The notes: generated from the letters alone by a model not told the origin. Positions 42,360 through 53,788 are shown, counted from the stretch's first letter. The stretch: 64,000 nucleotides of DNA from Pollenia angustigena (GCA_930367215.1 OV884059.1:67799393-67863392); one strand, 5' to 3'. Numbers and translations: made by a program.

Positions 42360-42758
42360 ATGGCGTTGAACAATTTAAAATTATTTGAACTGTTTAGAAA
42401 GTCAACCAAACCAAAGTTTTTCACGGAAGCTGCTTTAGAAGAACTTGATAGCTTATACGGAAATATTGAGAGAAGCGAAATTATAAAAAATAATTTTTAT
42501 CTGATATATGCAAATATTAAGGCAAAATGGGTGAAATCTAATCGAACCATTCAGAACTTCAACTCCAAATACGAGGACTGGCTTAATGAAGACAACATCC
42601 TGGATATATTGGCAGTAGATAAACCCACCACATCAACCAGAGGAGCAAAAGGAAGGCCAAAAAAAAGTATTGAGGAGTGTTCAATTTTCACAAGAAAGAG
42701 GAAACTTGCCGATGCCACCAATGACTTGACCACGATTTCTATGGTTATTCTATATTAA
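42360..42758 (+). CDS. Intact 132-codon ORF of unknown function, TE-associated
   Basis: ATG to TAA without interruption. The protein is highly charged. After an N-terminal part rich in Leu/Lys (MALNNLKLFELFRKSTKPKF) there is a predicted helical region with NFYLIYANIKAKW, then a basic motif GRPKKSIEEC followed by FTRKRKLAD. GRPKKS plus a downstream SxRxKRRK-like cluster resembles the linker of uncharacterised arthropod proteins often found beside transposons, but I do not recognise a defined family and see no catalytic motif. It ends about 25 bp before a 5'-truncated LINE begins, so a longer protein may have been cut by that insertion. It could be a surviving N-terminal exon, a transposon accessory ORF or a chance survivor. 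Confidence 0.4.
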   Translation: MALNNLKLFELFRKSTKPKFFTEAALEELDSLYGNIERSEIIKNNFYLIYANIKAKWVKSNRTIQNFNSKYEDWLNEDNILDILAVDKPTTSTRGAKGRPKKSIEECSIFTRKRKLADATNDLTTISMVILY

Positions 42759-42780
42759 ACACTTATTGTGACCAAACATA

Positions 42781-44184
42781 TGCAAGGTTTTTGAAATATG
42801 CACTAATAATATAATTAGGAAGAATTGTCTAAAGTTGGAATTAATATGTGAAAAACAATTTGGGTTTAAATTTAGGCACTCTACGGTGCATGCAATAAAT
42901 TTATTAGTGTCTACCGTTAATTGGAACTTAAACAAGAAATGCTGTACTGGTGCTTGCCTTATAGATTTTGAGAAGGCATTTGACAATATATGGTTGCCCG
43001 CTTTGATATTCAAGCTATCGAATTTTAAGTTTCCTACTCATTTAGTCTTTCTTGTGTATGAAATGTTAATTGAGAGAAATTTTGTAATATGTAGTAAAAC
43101 TGAAATAGGTTCAAAAACTTTTAAAATGCTCAACGCCTTCAGCAAGGAACCGTAAACGCCCCAATTTTATTCAGTTTATATATATATTTGACCTACTAAA
43201 TAAAATCGAAAATATAAAAGGGTTTGCTATAATATCATTGTTTAATATTGATATCATAATTTATAATTCTCACTACAAAATGAATGAAATTAATAAAAAT
43301 ATGCAAAACAATTTTAACGTAGTAGAAAAATACGCTTCTGACTGGAACATGAAAATTAATATTGACAAGTGTGAATTTATACTTTTTCGCCCTCCAGTCG
43401 ACAAATGTAGTTATAATGTAAAAACCAATTGGAGAAAATTTGAAATTAAGTCGTTTCTAAATGACAGTAAAATCCCTACAAAAAACGTAGTTAAATATAA
43501 ATAAATTTTAAATTTAAAATAAAATTTTTATATTTTAAAATTCATGTTAACACACAAATAGAGAAGGCCAAAAAAGCCTTTTTAATTTATAAATCCTTGC
43601 TTTATTCAAAGTTTGTTAAAAAGGATGTTAAAATCTTATTATATAAAACATTGGTTCTTCCTATTATTACATACGGATGTTCAATTTGGTTTAACATCTC
43701 GCCCTCGTATATGGAAAGAATTAGAAAATTTGAAAGAAAATGTTTAAGAGCGTGTACTTCACTCAACAAATCCTCTCATAGCAACTACACTAAATTTATT
43801 TCTAACAAAAAATTATATAGCTCGGCAAAAACGAGCAGAATAGACAATTTTATTATAAAACTGATAAGAAATCACATATTAAAATGCATGGAATGTACCT
43901 TTAACAATTTAATATTTGCTCCCTATTATGCTGATGATCAATATATATCCAATGCACTAATATCTGGTTATGTTCCTCCCGAAGCGTTCATATATTTAGA
44001 TAAAAAAGGTTATATACAAAATAAAGAGGGAATTCCAATATTCTATCACTTATACAGAAGGGCTAGTAATAAATCATTTAATATTAACAGTATTAATAAT
44101 AATCAAAAAAGATACGATACTAGCATTCCTGAACTGGATAGTAAGGAGCGAAATATGAACAGATATTGCTGGATTTCAAACTAA
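42781..44184 (+). pseudogene. 5'-truncated LINE, reverse transcriptase and C-terminus
   Basis: A second LINE family. The pieces run in order: CEKQFGFKFRHSTVHAINLL with ACLIDFEKAFDNIWLPALIF (motif A, catalytic Asp kept; 42835-43155); a frame change around the Gly/Gln box (about 43145-43170); FNIDIIIYN, where FADD or YADD should stand, followed by SDWNMKINIDKCEFI (43238-43504); and a 195-codon C-terminal part (43597-44184) with LLYKTLVLPIITYGCSIWFN. Loss of the two catalytic Asp residues plus frameshifts make it inactive. The sequence after the stop is AT-rich and ends in an A-run near 44480, a plausible 3' end. Clade not determined. Confidence 0.8.
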
Positions 44185-44482
44185 AACTTTATTTTTTTTC
44201 CTTTTACATTTACCTGACTAATTTTTTTAAAAACTCATAATAAAAATAAAAGTAATGTTCTTCCCACTTTTCATTGCAAAAGAGACATAAGCTGGTATAT
44301 ATATAGATAACATAATAATATAATAAGTTAAAAAAAAAAACAAATCAAAATGTATTATAAAATATGCTAGAATGTTCGATTATGGACCAGTGTGTAGAGA
44401 AAATATTGCACTATTTGTTTATTTGTAGTTGAATTTGTTATTAATTAATCTAATAAATAAACTTTTCATATAAAAAAAAAAC
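44185..44482 (+). other. Probable 3' UTR and A-tail of the LINE at 42781-44184
   Basis: AT-rich sequence from the stop codon to AATAAATAAACTTTTCATAT and a run of ten A's at about 44473-44482. No target duplication could be identified. Confidence 0.5.
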
Positions 44483-44736
44483 AATAAGGGTGAAAAAATG
44501 TTTTCTATTGATGCTGAACAAGCAGGGCAATTTATTACTGAAGCGAAAAAATCGTAAAAGTTTGCTGGTAAAAAATTTAAATTTTCAACAATTGCTTCAA
44601 ATCAAATCAGTTCTGATTTTTTTGATTGCAAAAAAAGGAAAATGGAAAATTGCACTCATGTTGAATGTCTTTTTTATAATTTAAAAGTGTGATTTTGTAC
44701 ATATTTGTCGTGTCAAATAAAGTAAAACAGCTGCAG

Positions 44737-44899
44737 TTGCAGAATATTTTTCACAATAACGGTATTCAGTTCATATTTTCTTTGATGGAAAAACACTCAA
44801 GGAAAAGTATTTACACTAATAGCTGCAATTTAAACAGCCTTAAGCCAAGTGTAAACAATCAGGTTTAAAAGTTGCAACATTGCAGAAAAATATTCTGCA
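44737..44899. other. Inverted repeat GTTGCAGAATATTTTTC
   Basis: A 17-bp perfect inverted repeat (44737-44753 and 44883-44899) around about 130 bases. It may be the inner TIR of a small MITE; the outer limits are unclear. Confidence 0.5.
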
Positions 44900-45263
44900 A
44901 CTTAAATTTTAAATGCCAAACAGGGTGCAAGAAATGAGAGGTGCTTTTGACTTATCCATTCTTCTGCTTTCGACTAATTAGTTTGTATACATACATACTT
45001 ATGTGTGTACATATTTGGGATGCATCAAATTCGCCGAATAATGAGTTGAAGTAAGTACGTGTTTCAACAAAATTCCATTTTGATAGAAGTATATAATTGC
45101 TCAACAAATTACATCAATGGAAGTTGCAATTGTAGCGGAGTCACTTTGTACAGCATTAAGATCTTTTTGAACTTTGAGTAACATTTGTTGGAGATTCAAA
45201 GCTTCTTTATACAACTGGACGTTATTTAAAATTCTATGAGTGTCATGGTCAAATTCATTTATA

Positions 45264-46565
45264 CACGCAGAGAAAAAATATGGTTGGGCATGGTTACGGC
45301 AACAACACTTTGTTTAATGTAACAATATGTTGTTGTCGTACACAAATAATTGTAATTTTTATTTAATATCAACAATATTATAGTTACTGTAAACATATCA
45401 ATGTTTATCGCAATTATGAATTTGAGTGTTGTTGACCGAAAAATAATTAGTTTTCTAACATCTTAATTATGATAACTTTCTAAACATATAATATTTCTCA
45501 CAACCATATCATGATATTTAATAGCCATAACATGATAACTTTTTATACATTTATCATATTATGTTAACGATGCAATCAAACTATTTTTACTCTAACCATA
45601 TTATGTTAGCGCCATTTGTAAAATAATTTTGAAGCAGTTGTGTCGTTTTTTTTTATTTGTGAGCGGTTAAACAATTAAAATAACATATAAACAATAAAAT
45701 TCCATAACAAAAATAAGTTTAAAGAAATTAAAATATTAAAATATTAGCGGAGTTCATTCAAGTATTAGTGATGTAATAGTGCAAATGCAAAACATCATAG
45801 TTTTTTTGTAAAATCCAACAACAAAACACACAGAGATTTCGTTATATTTTATAAAAGTGCTACGATATTTCTGTGGTTTTCATGGCAACCGCGTATGTCT
45901 TAAAACAAATTGTTCAGGAAAGCCGAAAACCCATTCTAATTCAAACTATGGGCTTCGTATTGCACTTTTTAAACTTTGTCACTACGTTAAAAAATCGGAA
46001 TTGATTTATCTTTTTTCAAAAAAATGTAAAGAGCGTTCAAAATTAGGCAATATGGCATCAACACACGCGGTTGCCGATGAAAACCACAGATTTTTCATTT
46101 GCTCTTTTGCAAGCCTCATATTGAACTCCGCTATTTGATTAACATTAAGAAAAATTGTAAAAAGCCACAAAATAAAAAATCGATGCAAAAGTATTTTAAT
46201 TTATTTTGTATTTTTATGACAGCTAAAGGTGCTGTATCATAATATGATTGCTTCGAAATTTATTGTGATTAACATGATGATAATATGATTACTTCTTAGC
46301 TTATTATGATAAACATGAAAATAATATGATTAATTTTTTAGCTTATTATGATTAACATGACAATAATTTGATTACTTTCTAACTTAGTATGATTAACAGA
46401 ATAATAATATGATTAAGGGAAATATATTATGATGTAATAGTACGAGTATATTTAATCATAATATGATTCAATAATTATCTTAATATGGTGACTACAATCA
46501 TAATTCTTATCATAATATGTTGCTCTTGGAATATGTTTACCGAAACCATGTTTTTTCTTTGCGTG
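45264..46565. mobile_element. 1.3-kb TA-flanked transposon with CACGCA(G/A)AG ends
   Basis: The inverted ends are CACGCA(G/A)AGAAAAAA(T/C)ATGG followed by TT. TA flanks both sides (45262-45263 and 46566-46567), consistent with Tc1/mariner-type insertion. The subterminal regions are filled with TATCATGATA/ATAATATGATTA motifs. Repeat C (45896-46110) is inside. No transposase recognised; a 93-codon frame over repeat C is not of a known family. Confidence 0.8.
45896..46110 (+). repeat. Dispersed repeat C, copy 2
   Basis: Aligns with 2284-2565 but without the 40-bp internal duplication. It occupies the centre of the 1.3-kb TA-flanked element. Confidence 0.6.
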
Positions 46566-46739
46566 TATGTTCCGATCTTATTTAGACATAAAAGTTCAAA
46601 AAGTAATCACTTGGCAGTTGAGGCATATATGTAATGACTTATTTAAGCCTAGCTTTTCTTTTAACCATCCATGCATTTGATGATGATGACATACAAAAAC
46701 TATTGAAGATTTTCTTGCTAAATCTATACCGAAAAGAGC

Positions 46740-46862
46740 TGAGTTGGCAACATTGCTTATACCATATATTATTATACGATTACACGAAAACAAAAAACCC
46801 AAAAAAACCCAATAAAACCCAATAAAACCCATTTAAAACCCGGGTTTTTGCCAGCCCTCTAA
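46740..46862 (-). repeat. hAT-like end fragment with AAACCC repeats
   Basis: The complement starts AGGGCTGGCAAAAACCCGGG and continues with TTTTATTGGG repeats. AGGGCTGGCA resembles hAT-type termini. The other end is not found; GAGTTGGCAACATTGC at about 46740 may be its remnant. Confidence 0.45.
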
Positions 46863-47119
46863 TGTCCAATTTTTTTTTAATATACTCACATTTTTGACTC
46901 TCCTCAAAATTGACCAACGTTTTGCTTTTTCACGTAGATGTTACATGCTCTATAATAAAAGGTATATCAATCAAGTTTTTAGAACTTACAAATTAATTTT
47001 TTGCCACGCCTTCTATACAGCACTTTTCGTTTTTTATATATAGCGCCAAAATTTAAAATCCGATGTCAGCTTATCGTATATCAAGAGCTCTCTGATGGAG
47101 GATAAAAATAGCCACAATG

Positions 47120-47655
47120 TCTAAAATTCTTAAAGCTAAGGCACGAGCTCTATGCTTACATTTCTCCTTTAAGTCGTGCTGAAAAAGGTCAACAAGAAAA
47201 AGAAAGACAAAAAAGAAAAATTAAAAACAAAAAGACAAGACAAACGGAAGAACATGTAAATCAATTAAATAGATAATCATTCAAAGCAATTGATCTACCA
47301 AAGGTTAAATACAGTTTGGTTTAAATATTGATGTTTGACTATTGACTGCCAACAGTCGTCGATGGCTGTGAGTGTTAAACGGCAAAATCCTCTGAAGAGA
47401 TTGAGTAGTTGCAATTGAAACATTTAAAGGTAACCTGTCCGTAAAAGCCCTGGTTCGATCCCAGCGGCAGTGAAGAATAAAAAAATTATAAAATAAATTT
47501 TAAATAATTTCATGTTGTAAAATTCCTTTCTTCATAAAAATAATTTAATGAAAATTAAATTTGAAGAACATTAGCCCAATTAAAATATCAAAAATTTGGA
47601 TTTAAACCCATGAACAGTTCAACAAAATAAGCACAATACTAATAATTCTTAAATA
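47120..47655 (+). mobile_element. tRNA-related SINE-like element, family H single copy
   Basis: Begins AAAGCTAAGGCACGAGCTCT, carries GGCTGTGAGTGTTAAACGGC and a box B (TGGTTCGATCCCAG), and ends CACAATACTAATAATT. It matches the right arm of the inverted pair at 20955-21831 and extends to the natural 3' end that the right arm there lacks. Confidence 0.65.
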
Positions 47656-48215
47656 TATAAAGTTTCTTACAGTTTAAATATGGAGCATTATTTATGAAGC
47701 GGACAACCCAATACAAATATTTTGTTGGAATCCCTTAATATTTGGCATAACTATAAGGTATGCATAAGTGTGCGAAACATTTTTTCTATGATGTTTATTT
47801 GTCGTATAGTGTTGCCTAGGGTCAGTGAGGTTAACCGTACGGTAATTACCCTTTTTTAGGGTAATTTTGAGCCGCAAAAGGTTGCAAGGTAATTTTATTT
47901 TAAATACGGTAATTTAAAGAAAATTGGATTTTTTGGTAATACATATAAGTAGGGTTTATAATTTAAACTTGACTTGAGAGGTGATTTTCAATTTTAAAAT
48001 ACATAGATAAATGTTGGAACAATAAAATTAAGAACTCTATGTTCTGTAAAGGTTTGTGTAACACCGATAAGTGCAAAATAAAAAAAAATTAATTACTCTT
48101 GTATATTATTAATTTTATATTATACTTTTTGTTTGTTTAAAAATCAACAATTCTTAAACATATTAAATAGCCGCAGTGTTTTAAATTTATTAAGTGTGCT
48201 ATTAAGTTAAGTGTT

Positions 48216-48638
48216 CCCAATAAAAAATTTTATCATTTTGCGAAGCACTAATGGTACATTTAAAAAAATAAGCGCACACTTATGCGCTACGCAATAAGAC
48301 ATACAGAAATGCAGTAAAGTAAATGAAAGAACTCTCAACAACTTTTATAAAAAAAAATAAAATTTCAAGTGCTACGGCATTCCCTTACTACGAAGCAGGT
48401 TTGTAAGGGAGAATATTAAAAAATAACTGTATCACAACATACAGTGTGTAAGGCTGATCGTTACATCCAACAATTTTTATATGCGATGAATAATGCGCTC
48501 TATGTATCAAAAATGTATTGCTTCAAAGTGGGAACTCGCCATATAAAATTCATGTCTTCCGTAAGCGCTATGGTAAGCGAAACGTTTATGTTTCTACCTT
48601 ACAAACCTGCTTCGTTGGAAGCTCAATTTTTTATTGGG
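48216..48638. mobile_element. CCC...GGG MITE, family D copy 1 (423 bp), TSD TT
   Basis: The ends CCCAATAAAAAATT are inverted. TT flanks both sides (48214-48215 and 48639-48640). An internal 18-bp perfect inverted repeat, CGAAGCAGGTTTGTAAGG, brackets the second half. Open frames inside (for example 48444-48680) are not conserved in the other copy. Confidence 0.82.
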
Positions 48639-49242
48639 TTTAAACGTAATCCGTATTTGAATCCAGCATTATGTTCTTGATTTAAGAAAATCCGTATTTT
48701 AAGTACGGATGGATTGATTTTTCTTGTGGCTGTAACAATTCAAAAATTATAGTGCTGTATGTATTTTTATTTTTTTTATGTATTTAATTAAATGAATTAA
48801 ACAATACATAATTTTTTAATGTTTATCACATACATATGTATGTACGCTTAGCGTATTAAATAAAAATCTTTTGAGTTAAATCAATATACATATATGCAGG
48901 GAAACCAGAAATATGCAATTGCGTGTTTTTCCTTGTGCGACTAATGAAGGCAGAAAAATATATTTATCCGTTTTAGAGCTTTTTATGAATTTTGGCATCG
49001 ATTTGTTAGTGCATATTTTTGCATATTTTACCGTTTGCAGCATTTTTTGGCATATTTTAGTTAAAAGAGTCTTTTGCAGCATTTCAAATTGTTTTAGATG
49101 CCTACAATAGTTTTCGCAGCAAATACAAATTTAGTTTTTTTTTTCGAAAATCTGTTACTTCAATTTCGACATCTACATTTTATTTTTACTCTAAAATTGT
49201 AAGACAAAGCAGGTTGTCATTGGATATAAGTGTTATGCGATT

Positions 49243-49640
49243 TGTATCTAGACCAATATTTTAGTATTTTGATCGACTCAGAATCACTTTTTAAAGTGAT
49301 CTAATGATGTCCATCCATCCGCCTGGCTGGTTGTCTGTCCATGTTAGCCTTTTGCGCAGAGTACAAGTTCCAATTTTGTAGTTAATTTGATCAAATATGG
49401 ACGAAGTCTATGCAAATGGCAAGAATCGGTTTATAATTTCTCATCCAAATTAGACTCTTGGTTTCCGCAAGCTATCTAATTACGATGGTATTTAAATTAA
49501 ATTCGTGCCAAAAATATTTTACTTCAAATTAAATTATTTTCGAATCGGTTCACATTTGCTCAAAGCTTCCATCCATAACTAGCTTTAAATTCCTTTTAAA
49601 TGTTAGCATTTGTTAACAATTTAGGACCGTGCCTAAATTC
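49243..49640 (-). repeat. Dispersed repeat B, partial minus copy
   Basis: The complement contains GGATGGATGGACATCATTAG, GATTCTGAGTCGATC and GACAGACAACCAGCCAGGCG, matching the right half of repeat B in inverted order. Confidence 0.6.
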
Positions 49641-50545
49641 CTTTTAAGACAAAAACCCATGTGGATGTTAATATCTAGATATAATTTGTATAATTTTAAC
49701 CGTTTTTATGTTTTTTTTTAGATATTGTTATTAAATTGTTGAAAATTGTGTCTTCAAATGAGCAATTTTTAATTTTTAGGGCATATTTTTAACACTTTTC
49801 GGGGCATATTTCCAGTTTTTACTGCATATTTAATGCGCATAAAACGTGTTTTTTAGAGCATATTTCTAGTTTCCCTGCATAAATGTATGTACCAGAGAAC
49901 TGCAAAATCACTACTTTTCTTGATTTATTCATACTCTCAAATTAACATTCACTCTTTGCTTGCAAAACAAAATTCAACGTTGGTAATTTTTACATCATTT
50001 CGTACACATTTGATTTCTGCATGTGTTCGTTTTTTATTGAAAGTGCTTTGTTTGCATTTTTGTTGCGCACGCAATATAACACAACTGTGTAAATTCAAAA
50101 GGAACACATTCTTATACTTTTGCATTCAAGTAGTCATTGTCCACTCGATGAGACGCTATGTTAAAATTAACAACAATAAAAACAACAATAACAAGAATAC
50201 ATTGTACATACAGAACTACTGTACTTTTTAAGATGATAAAAAAAGCCTTCTGTTTCTATGGAAATTGTTTGTACCTGCAAGTGTATGTGTGTTTAGTTTC
50301 ATTTCAATTTTTATTTTCTTGTACTACATAGCAACTGCTGAAGAATACATGAGTAATGATTGCTTGATTTCTGGCATTTTTGGTTTGTATTTTTTTTTTT
50401 CTTTACCAAAACAATCATTGTCGCACCGAACACACAATCTTTATTAAAAAACGAAACTAACGATGGTTTAAATAACAAAGCACGATGTGCATTATTTGAA
50501 TTACTGCAAACCAGCAGCGAATGTTTGCGGTTGCGCAAGTTTGAT

Positions 50546-50953
50546 CCCTGCAAATAAAATTGGACCACCTGATCCATTTTGATAAAATGGACTACTCCAT
50601 GGACTAGTCCGATGTAATGCAAGCATGGACCATGTCGTTGTTAAAAAGTGTTTGTAGTGAGACATGTCTTCGTTTTTTAACGACATGCTTTCGTTTTTAA
50701 ACGACTTCAAAACTAATCCTCTTGAGTATACCATGGTGTAGTTTTAAAACTAATCCTCTTGAGTATACCATGGAGTAGTTTTAAAACTACTCCTAAGTGG
50801 TCCAAAGGTGGGTTATATGATCCTCTCCTAGGACATCGTAATGTTAAATAGACCAGGTTTTTTCCATACGTTTGGGGTAGTTTTGGGCTAGTTCTGGTCC
50901 CTTGTGGACTACTCTTTACACGCGTTTTTGTACAGGTCCTATTATTTGCAGGG
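50546..50953. mobile_element. CCCTGCAAATAA MITE N (408 bp), TSD AT
   Basis: The ends CCCTGCAAATAA are inverted and AT flanks both sides (50544-50545 and 50954-50955). The interior has a 38-bp direct duplication (AACTAATCCTCTTGAGTATA, ending CCATGG) and palindromic ACTACTCCATGGACTAGTCC. Open frames across it are artefacts of the repeats. Confidence 0.75.
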
Positions 50954-51155
50954 ATTGTATGACCGCAAGCGAGTGTATTTGTTGCTGTTCATTTAATGCG
51001 ATTTTTTTGCATTTGCACAAAGCCGTTCTCAAGTATGTACCTTTTTTATTAAAAATTATTTTACTACGTTATTTATAAAAAATACAATGATTTTGGAAAA
51101 AATATTTTTTTTTAGACAAAAATGTCCATTCATATTTTTCTCAAAACACATTTAA

Positions 51156-51700
51156 AACAAGTAAGATGGCCTGTTCGTCGATAGCGAATGAAGACTTCGT
51201 TCGCTTAAATAACATTTAAAACAAAAACAAATTATAAAATATTGTTTTTGTTTTACATGTAAGTTAAGCGAACGAAGTCTTCATTCGTTATCGACGAACA
51301 GGCCAAGAAAGTATAGTCGGTCAAGCCCGACCATATGATACCCTACACCACAGTATTAAAAAACACATCATGCTTATATGTCCATATAAATATGGATTTA
51401 TCTATGCTTATAAAACTTATTAAAATCGGGTTAAAAGTTTGTGAGGGGCAGAAATTGCCCCCTACCTCTCCTTGTGGTCCAATTTTATCAAAGTATCTCC
51501 AAAATTGCGACCTGTACTTTGCGCACAAGGTTACATGGACATCCAGCCAGCCAGCCGGACGGACATCGTTAGTTCGACTCAGAAAGTGTTTCTGAGTCGA
51601 TCGGTATACTTTAAGGTGGGTCTAGGACCAATATTTTAAGGCGTTACATACATCAGCACAAATGCATAATACCCTCTCCACTATTGTGGTGTGGGTATAA
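51156..51700 (+). repeat. Dispersed repeat B, + copy interrupted by palindrome G3
   Basis: AACAAGTAAG at 51156-51165 is separated from the continuing AAAGTATAGTCGG at 51308 by the 139-bp palindrome. It has one internal unit instead of three and ends GTGTGGGTATAA at about 51700. Confidence 0.8.
51167..51305. mobile_element. Palindromic MITE, family G copy 3 (139 bp), TSD AGA
   Basis: 42-bp arms, TGGCCTGTTCGTCGATAGCG onward, complementary with a single mismatch. AGA flanks both sides (51164-51166 and 51306-51308). The uninterrupted repeat B at 3321 supplies the empty site. Confidence 0.88.
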
Positions 51701-52247
51701 TTAAATTTTACTACACAATCAATCGCCTAGCATTTGGAAACAGCACATTAATGTTTTCATTAAAAATCTTTGCGTACGTTAATTTCTTCTCAAAAACGGT
51801 AATTTTAACAGGGCCGTATGGTAATGAAAAATTAAAAGTTAACATCACTGCCTAGGGTATTCACTTAATCGGGCTTTTGCTTTAATCGGTTAATCGCTCG
51901 ATTAATTTACCGAGGTTTTGGTTTAATCGGTTCATTTTGTTGTTGATCGGATAACCGATTTTTTTTGTAAATTAAGTAATTTCAATAAATAAAATGCTGA
52001 AATTTTTTTATTCAGGTATGTGATGGAAATCGATTTTAAAAACGAAACGATTTGAAAGAGAAAATACCATTTTCAGTATCTTTTAAAATTAATTTTATTA
52101 ATTCTTTTAAATTTTATACGTTAACTGAAGTGTATTCTGAACGAAAATTTAGGACTAAAATTCAGAAAGGGATTTAAAATCCCTCAAAATTCATCACGCC
52201 TTGTAAAAACGTTCGGATTGAACTCTATCGATTTTAATCACATACCT

Positions 52248-52811
52248 CCCAGTAAAAAAATGTTGGGTTTTATGGAGCACTACAGAGAAAAAGCGCATAA
52301 TCAAGCGCTTCAATTAGAGAGCTCTTATGAAACAGTAAGGGCCATTATTATAACTTGGCGTTAGCTGTTATCCGATAGTTAACAGACGCTTTTTGACAGA
52401 TAACACATTATTATCTGTCAATTTAATCTTAACTTTAGCTAACTTCAAGTTGTAATAATGGCCCTAAATGATAAAGAATAAAATATCCAAAAAAGCTGCT
52501 ATTTTAGTGCTGACAACGAAAAAGATTTTAAAGCGAAAAAAAAAAATAAAAGGAAATTGTTTGAAAAAAGGCATTAAAACAAGTAAAAGCAAAATATTAA
52601 TGAATATGTTAATTATGTTAGCCCTTAAAAAAGCACTTTAGGAGTGCTTTGTATGCATGTTAAAAGAAGCGCTTATTGTCAGCAGAAAATAGTCCTCCAA
52701 ACCGGGAACACCCCATACAAAAATCAGGCATCCCATCAGCAGGTTTGAAGCGATTTGAGGTATGAATTCATACAAAAAACCTGCTCCTTTTGGAGCACAT
52801 TTTTTACTGGG
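52248..52811. mobile_element. CCC...GGG MITE, family D relative (V), TSD CT
   Basis: The ends CCCAGTAAAAAA are inverted, with CT on both sides (52246-52247 and 52812-52813). It keeps the internal AGCAGGTTT/AAACCTGCT pair of family D. The 126-bp element R2 is inserted near the left; without it V is about 435 bp, similar to D1. Confidence 0.78.
52339..52464. mobile_element. 126-bp palindromic MITE, family R copy 2, TSD TAA
   Basis: Same length as 12899-13024, inverse orientation, ends GGGCCATTATTATAACTTGG. TAA at 52336-52338 and 52465-52467. Confidence 0.87.
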
Positions 52812-53173
52812 CTGTACCTCAATTCTGTAACTTTTTGAATTTAACTACCGATATCGTAAAGTAACGAGAAATCTCGGTTACTTTAACGAATTTGTTATTC
52901 TCTATTTAAAATAAACAAAAATATTTTTGTTTAGAAACATTAACGATAAATCTTAGTAAAAATATAAGAACGTCAAAGTTAAAATTTTTTAAAATTAATA
53001 AAAAATATAAAATAAATTTGCTTGTAAAAAATTAATTTTATAAAAACATGAATGAAAGCGTGTAAATATTGATTATATTTCTTAACAAATATGTTAGTGT
53101 CAAATCTTTTTATACATAGGGAACAAATTCGAGGTGCCTGAGCTACTTTAGCACAACATTTTGCTCTTATTTT

Positions 53174-53788
53174 TCATACCCACTACTTTATGTGAAGTGG
53201 ATATTATGTGTTGGCGCAAATGTGTGTAACACATTTAATTATAGATTCTGGACCCACCTTTTGGTACATTGATTGACTCAGAATCAATTTCAGAACATCT
53301 AACGAGCTCCGTCCTTCTATCAGCCTGGTTGCTTGTCTGTCCAACATAACCTTGTGCGCGAATTACAGGTCGCAATTTTCGAAATAATTTTATCAAATTT
53401 TTCACATATGCGTTTATTGTCACAAAGTCGAAGCCTTTGCAAAAGCGGTGAAGCGGTAATTTGTTTTTCATATCCCACATGCTACTTCTTTCATTCATAT
53501 TGTTTTATAGACATTTGGGTTTAATTAGATCCAAGAATATTTCGTTGCAACCTACATCAATCAGCAGAACAAACTTTATTAGAATCGGTCCATATTTGAC
53601 CACAGCTCCCATGCGAATACACTTATAATAAGTTACCTTAATAATAGCTTCTATGTTATCTCATAGTAGTAATCGTAGTTAAATTAGTAGGTATTTAGAT
53701 AATATTTGGCACAAAAATCTCCTAAACATGATCTCCCAAATACTGTAATGTAGGTTCGGGCTAGATCGGCTATCTTTTCTTACTTTTT
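53174..53788 (-). repeat. Dispersed repeat B, minus copy, inside element K
   Basis: The complement opens AAAGTAAGAAAAGATAGCCG and ends near ACATAAAGTAGTGGGTATGA. The Pro/Gln-like CCAGCC and GATTCTGAGTCAATC blocks are in the expected order. Open frames here are shadows of this repeat. Confidence 0.7.

Larger units (their letters stand above)
47823..51850. mobile_element. 4.0-kb hAT-like element with perfect 8-bp TSD
   Basis: The left end CAGTGAGGTTAAC and the inverted right end CAGTGATGTTAAC share 12 of 13 bases. CCTAGGGT flanks both (47815-47822 and 51851-51858). The duplication includes the first six bases of element K, proving the hAT inserted into K's tip. TACGGTAATTACCC and CCATACGGCC motifs lie just inside. 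The interior holds D1, a repeat B fragment, N and a second repeat B with a palindrome; no transposase recognised. Confidence 0.85.

Noticed and set aside
48444..48680. 78-codon ORF as a gene
   Set aside because: It is inside the CCC...GGG MITE D1 and runs past its end; the frame is not kept in copy D2.
50265..50734. Overlapping ORFs on both strands near 50.3-50.7 kb
   Set aside because: They overlap each other and the boundary of MITE N, with no recognisable protein features.
53235..53524. Two opposing ORFs at 53.2-53.5 kb
   Set aside because: Both lie in the minus-strand copy of dispersed repeat B, whose other copies have no conserved frame.
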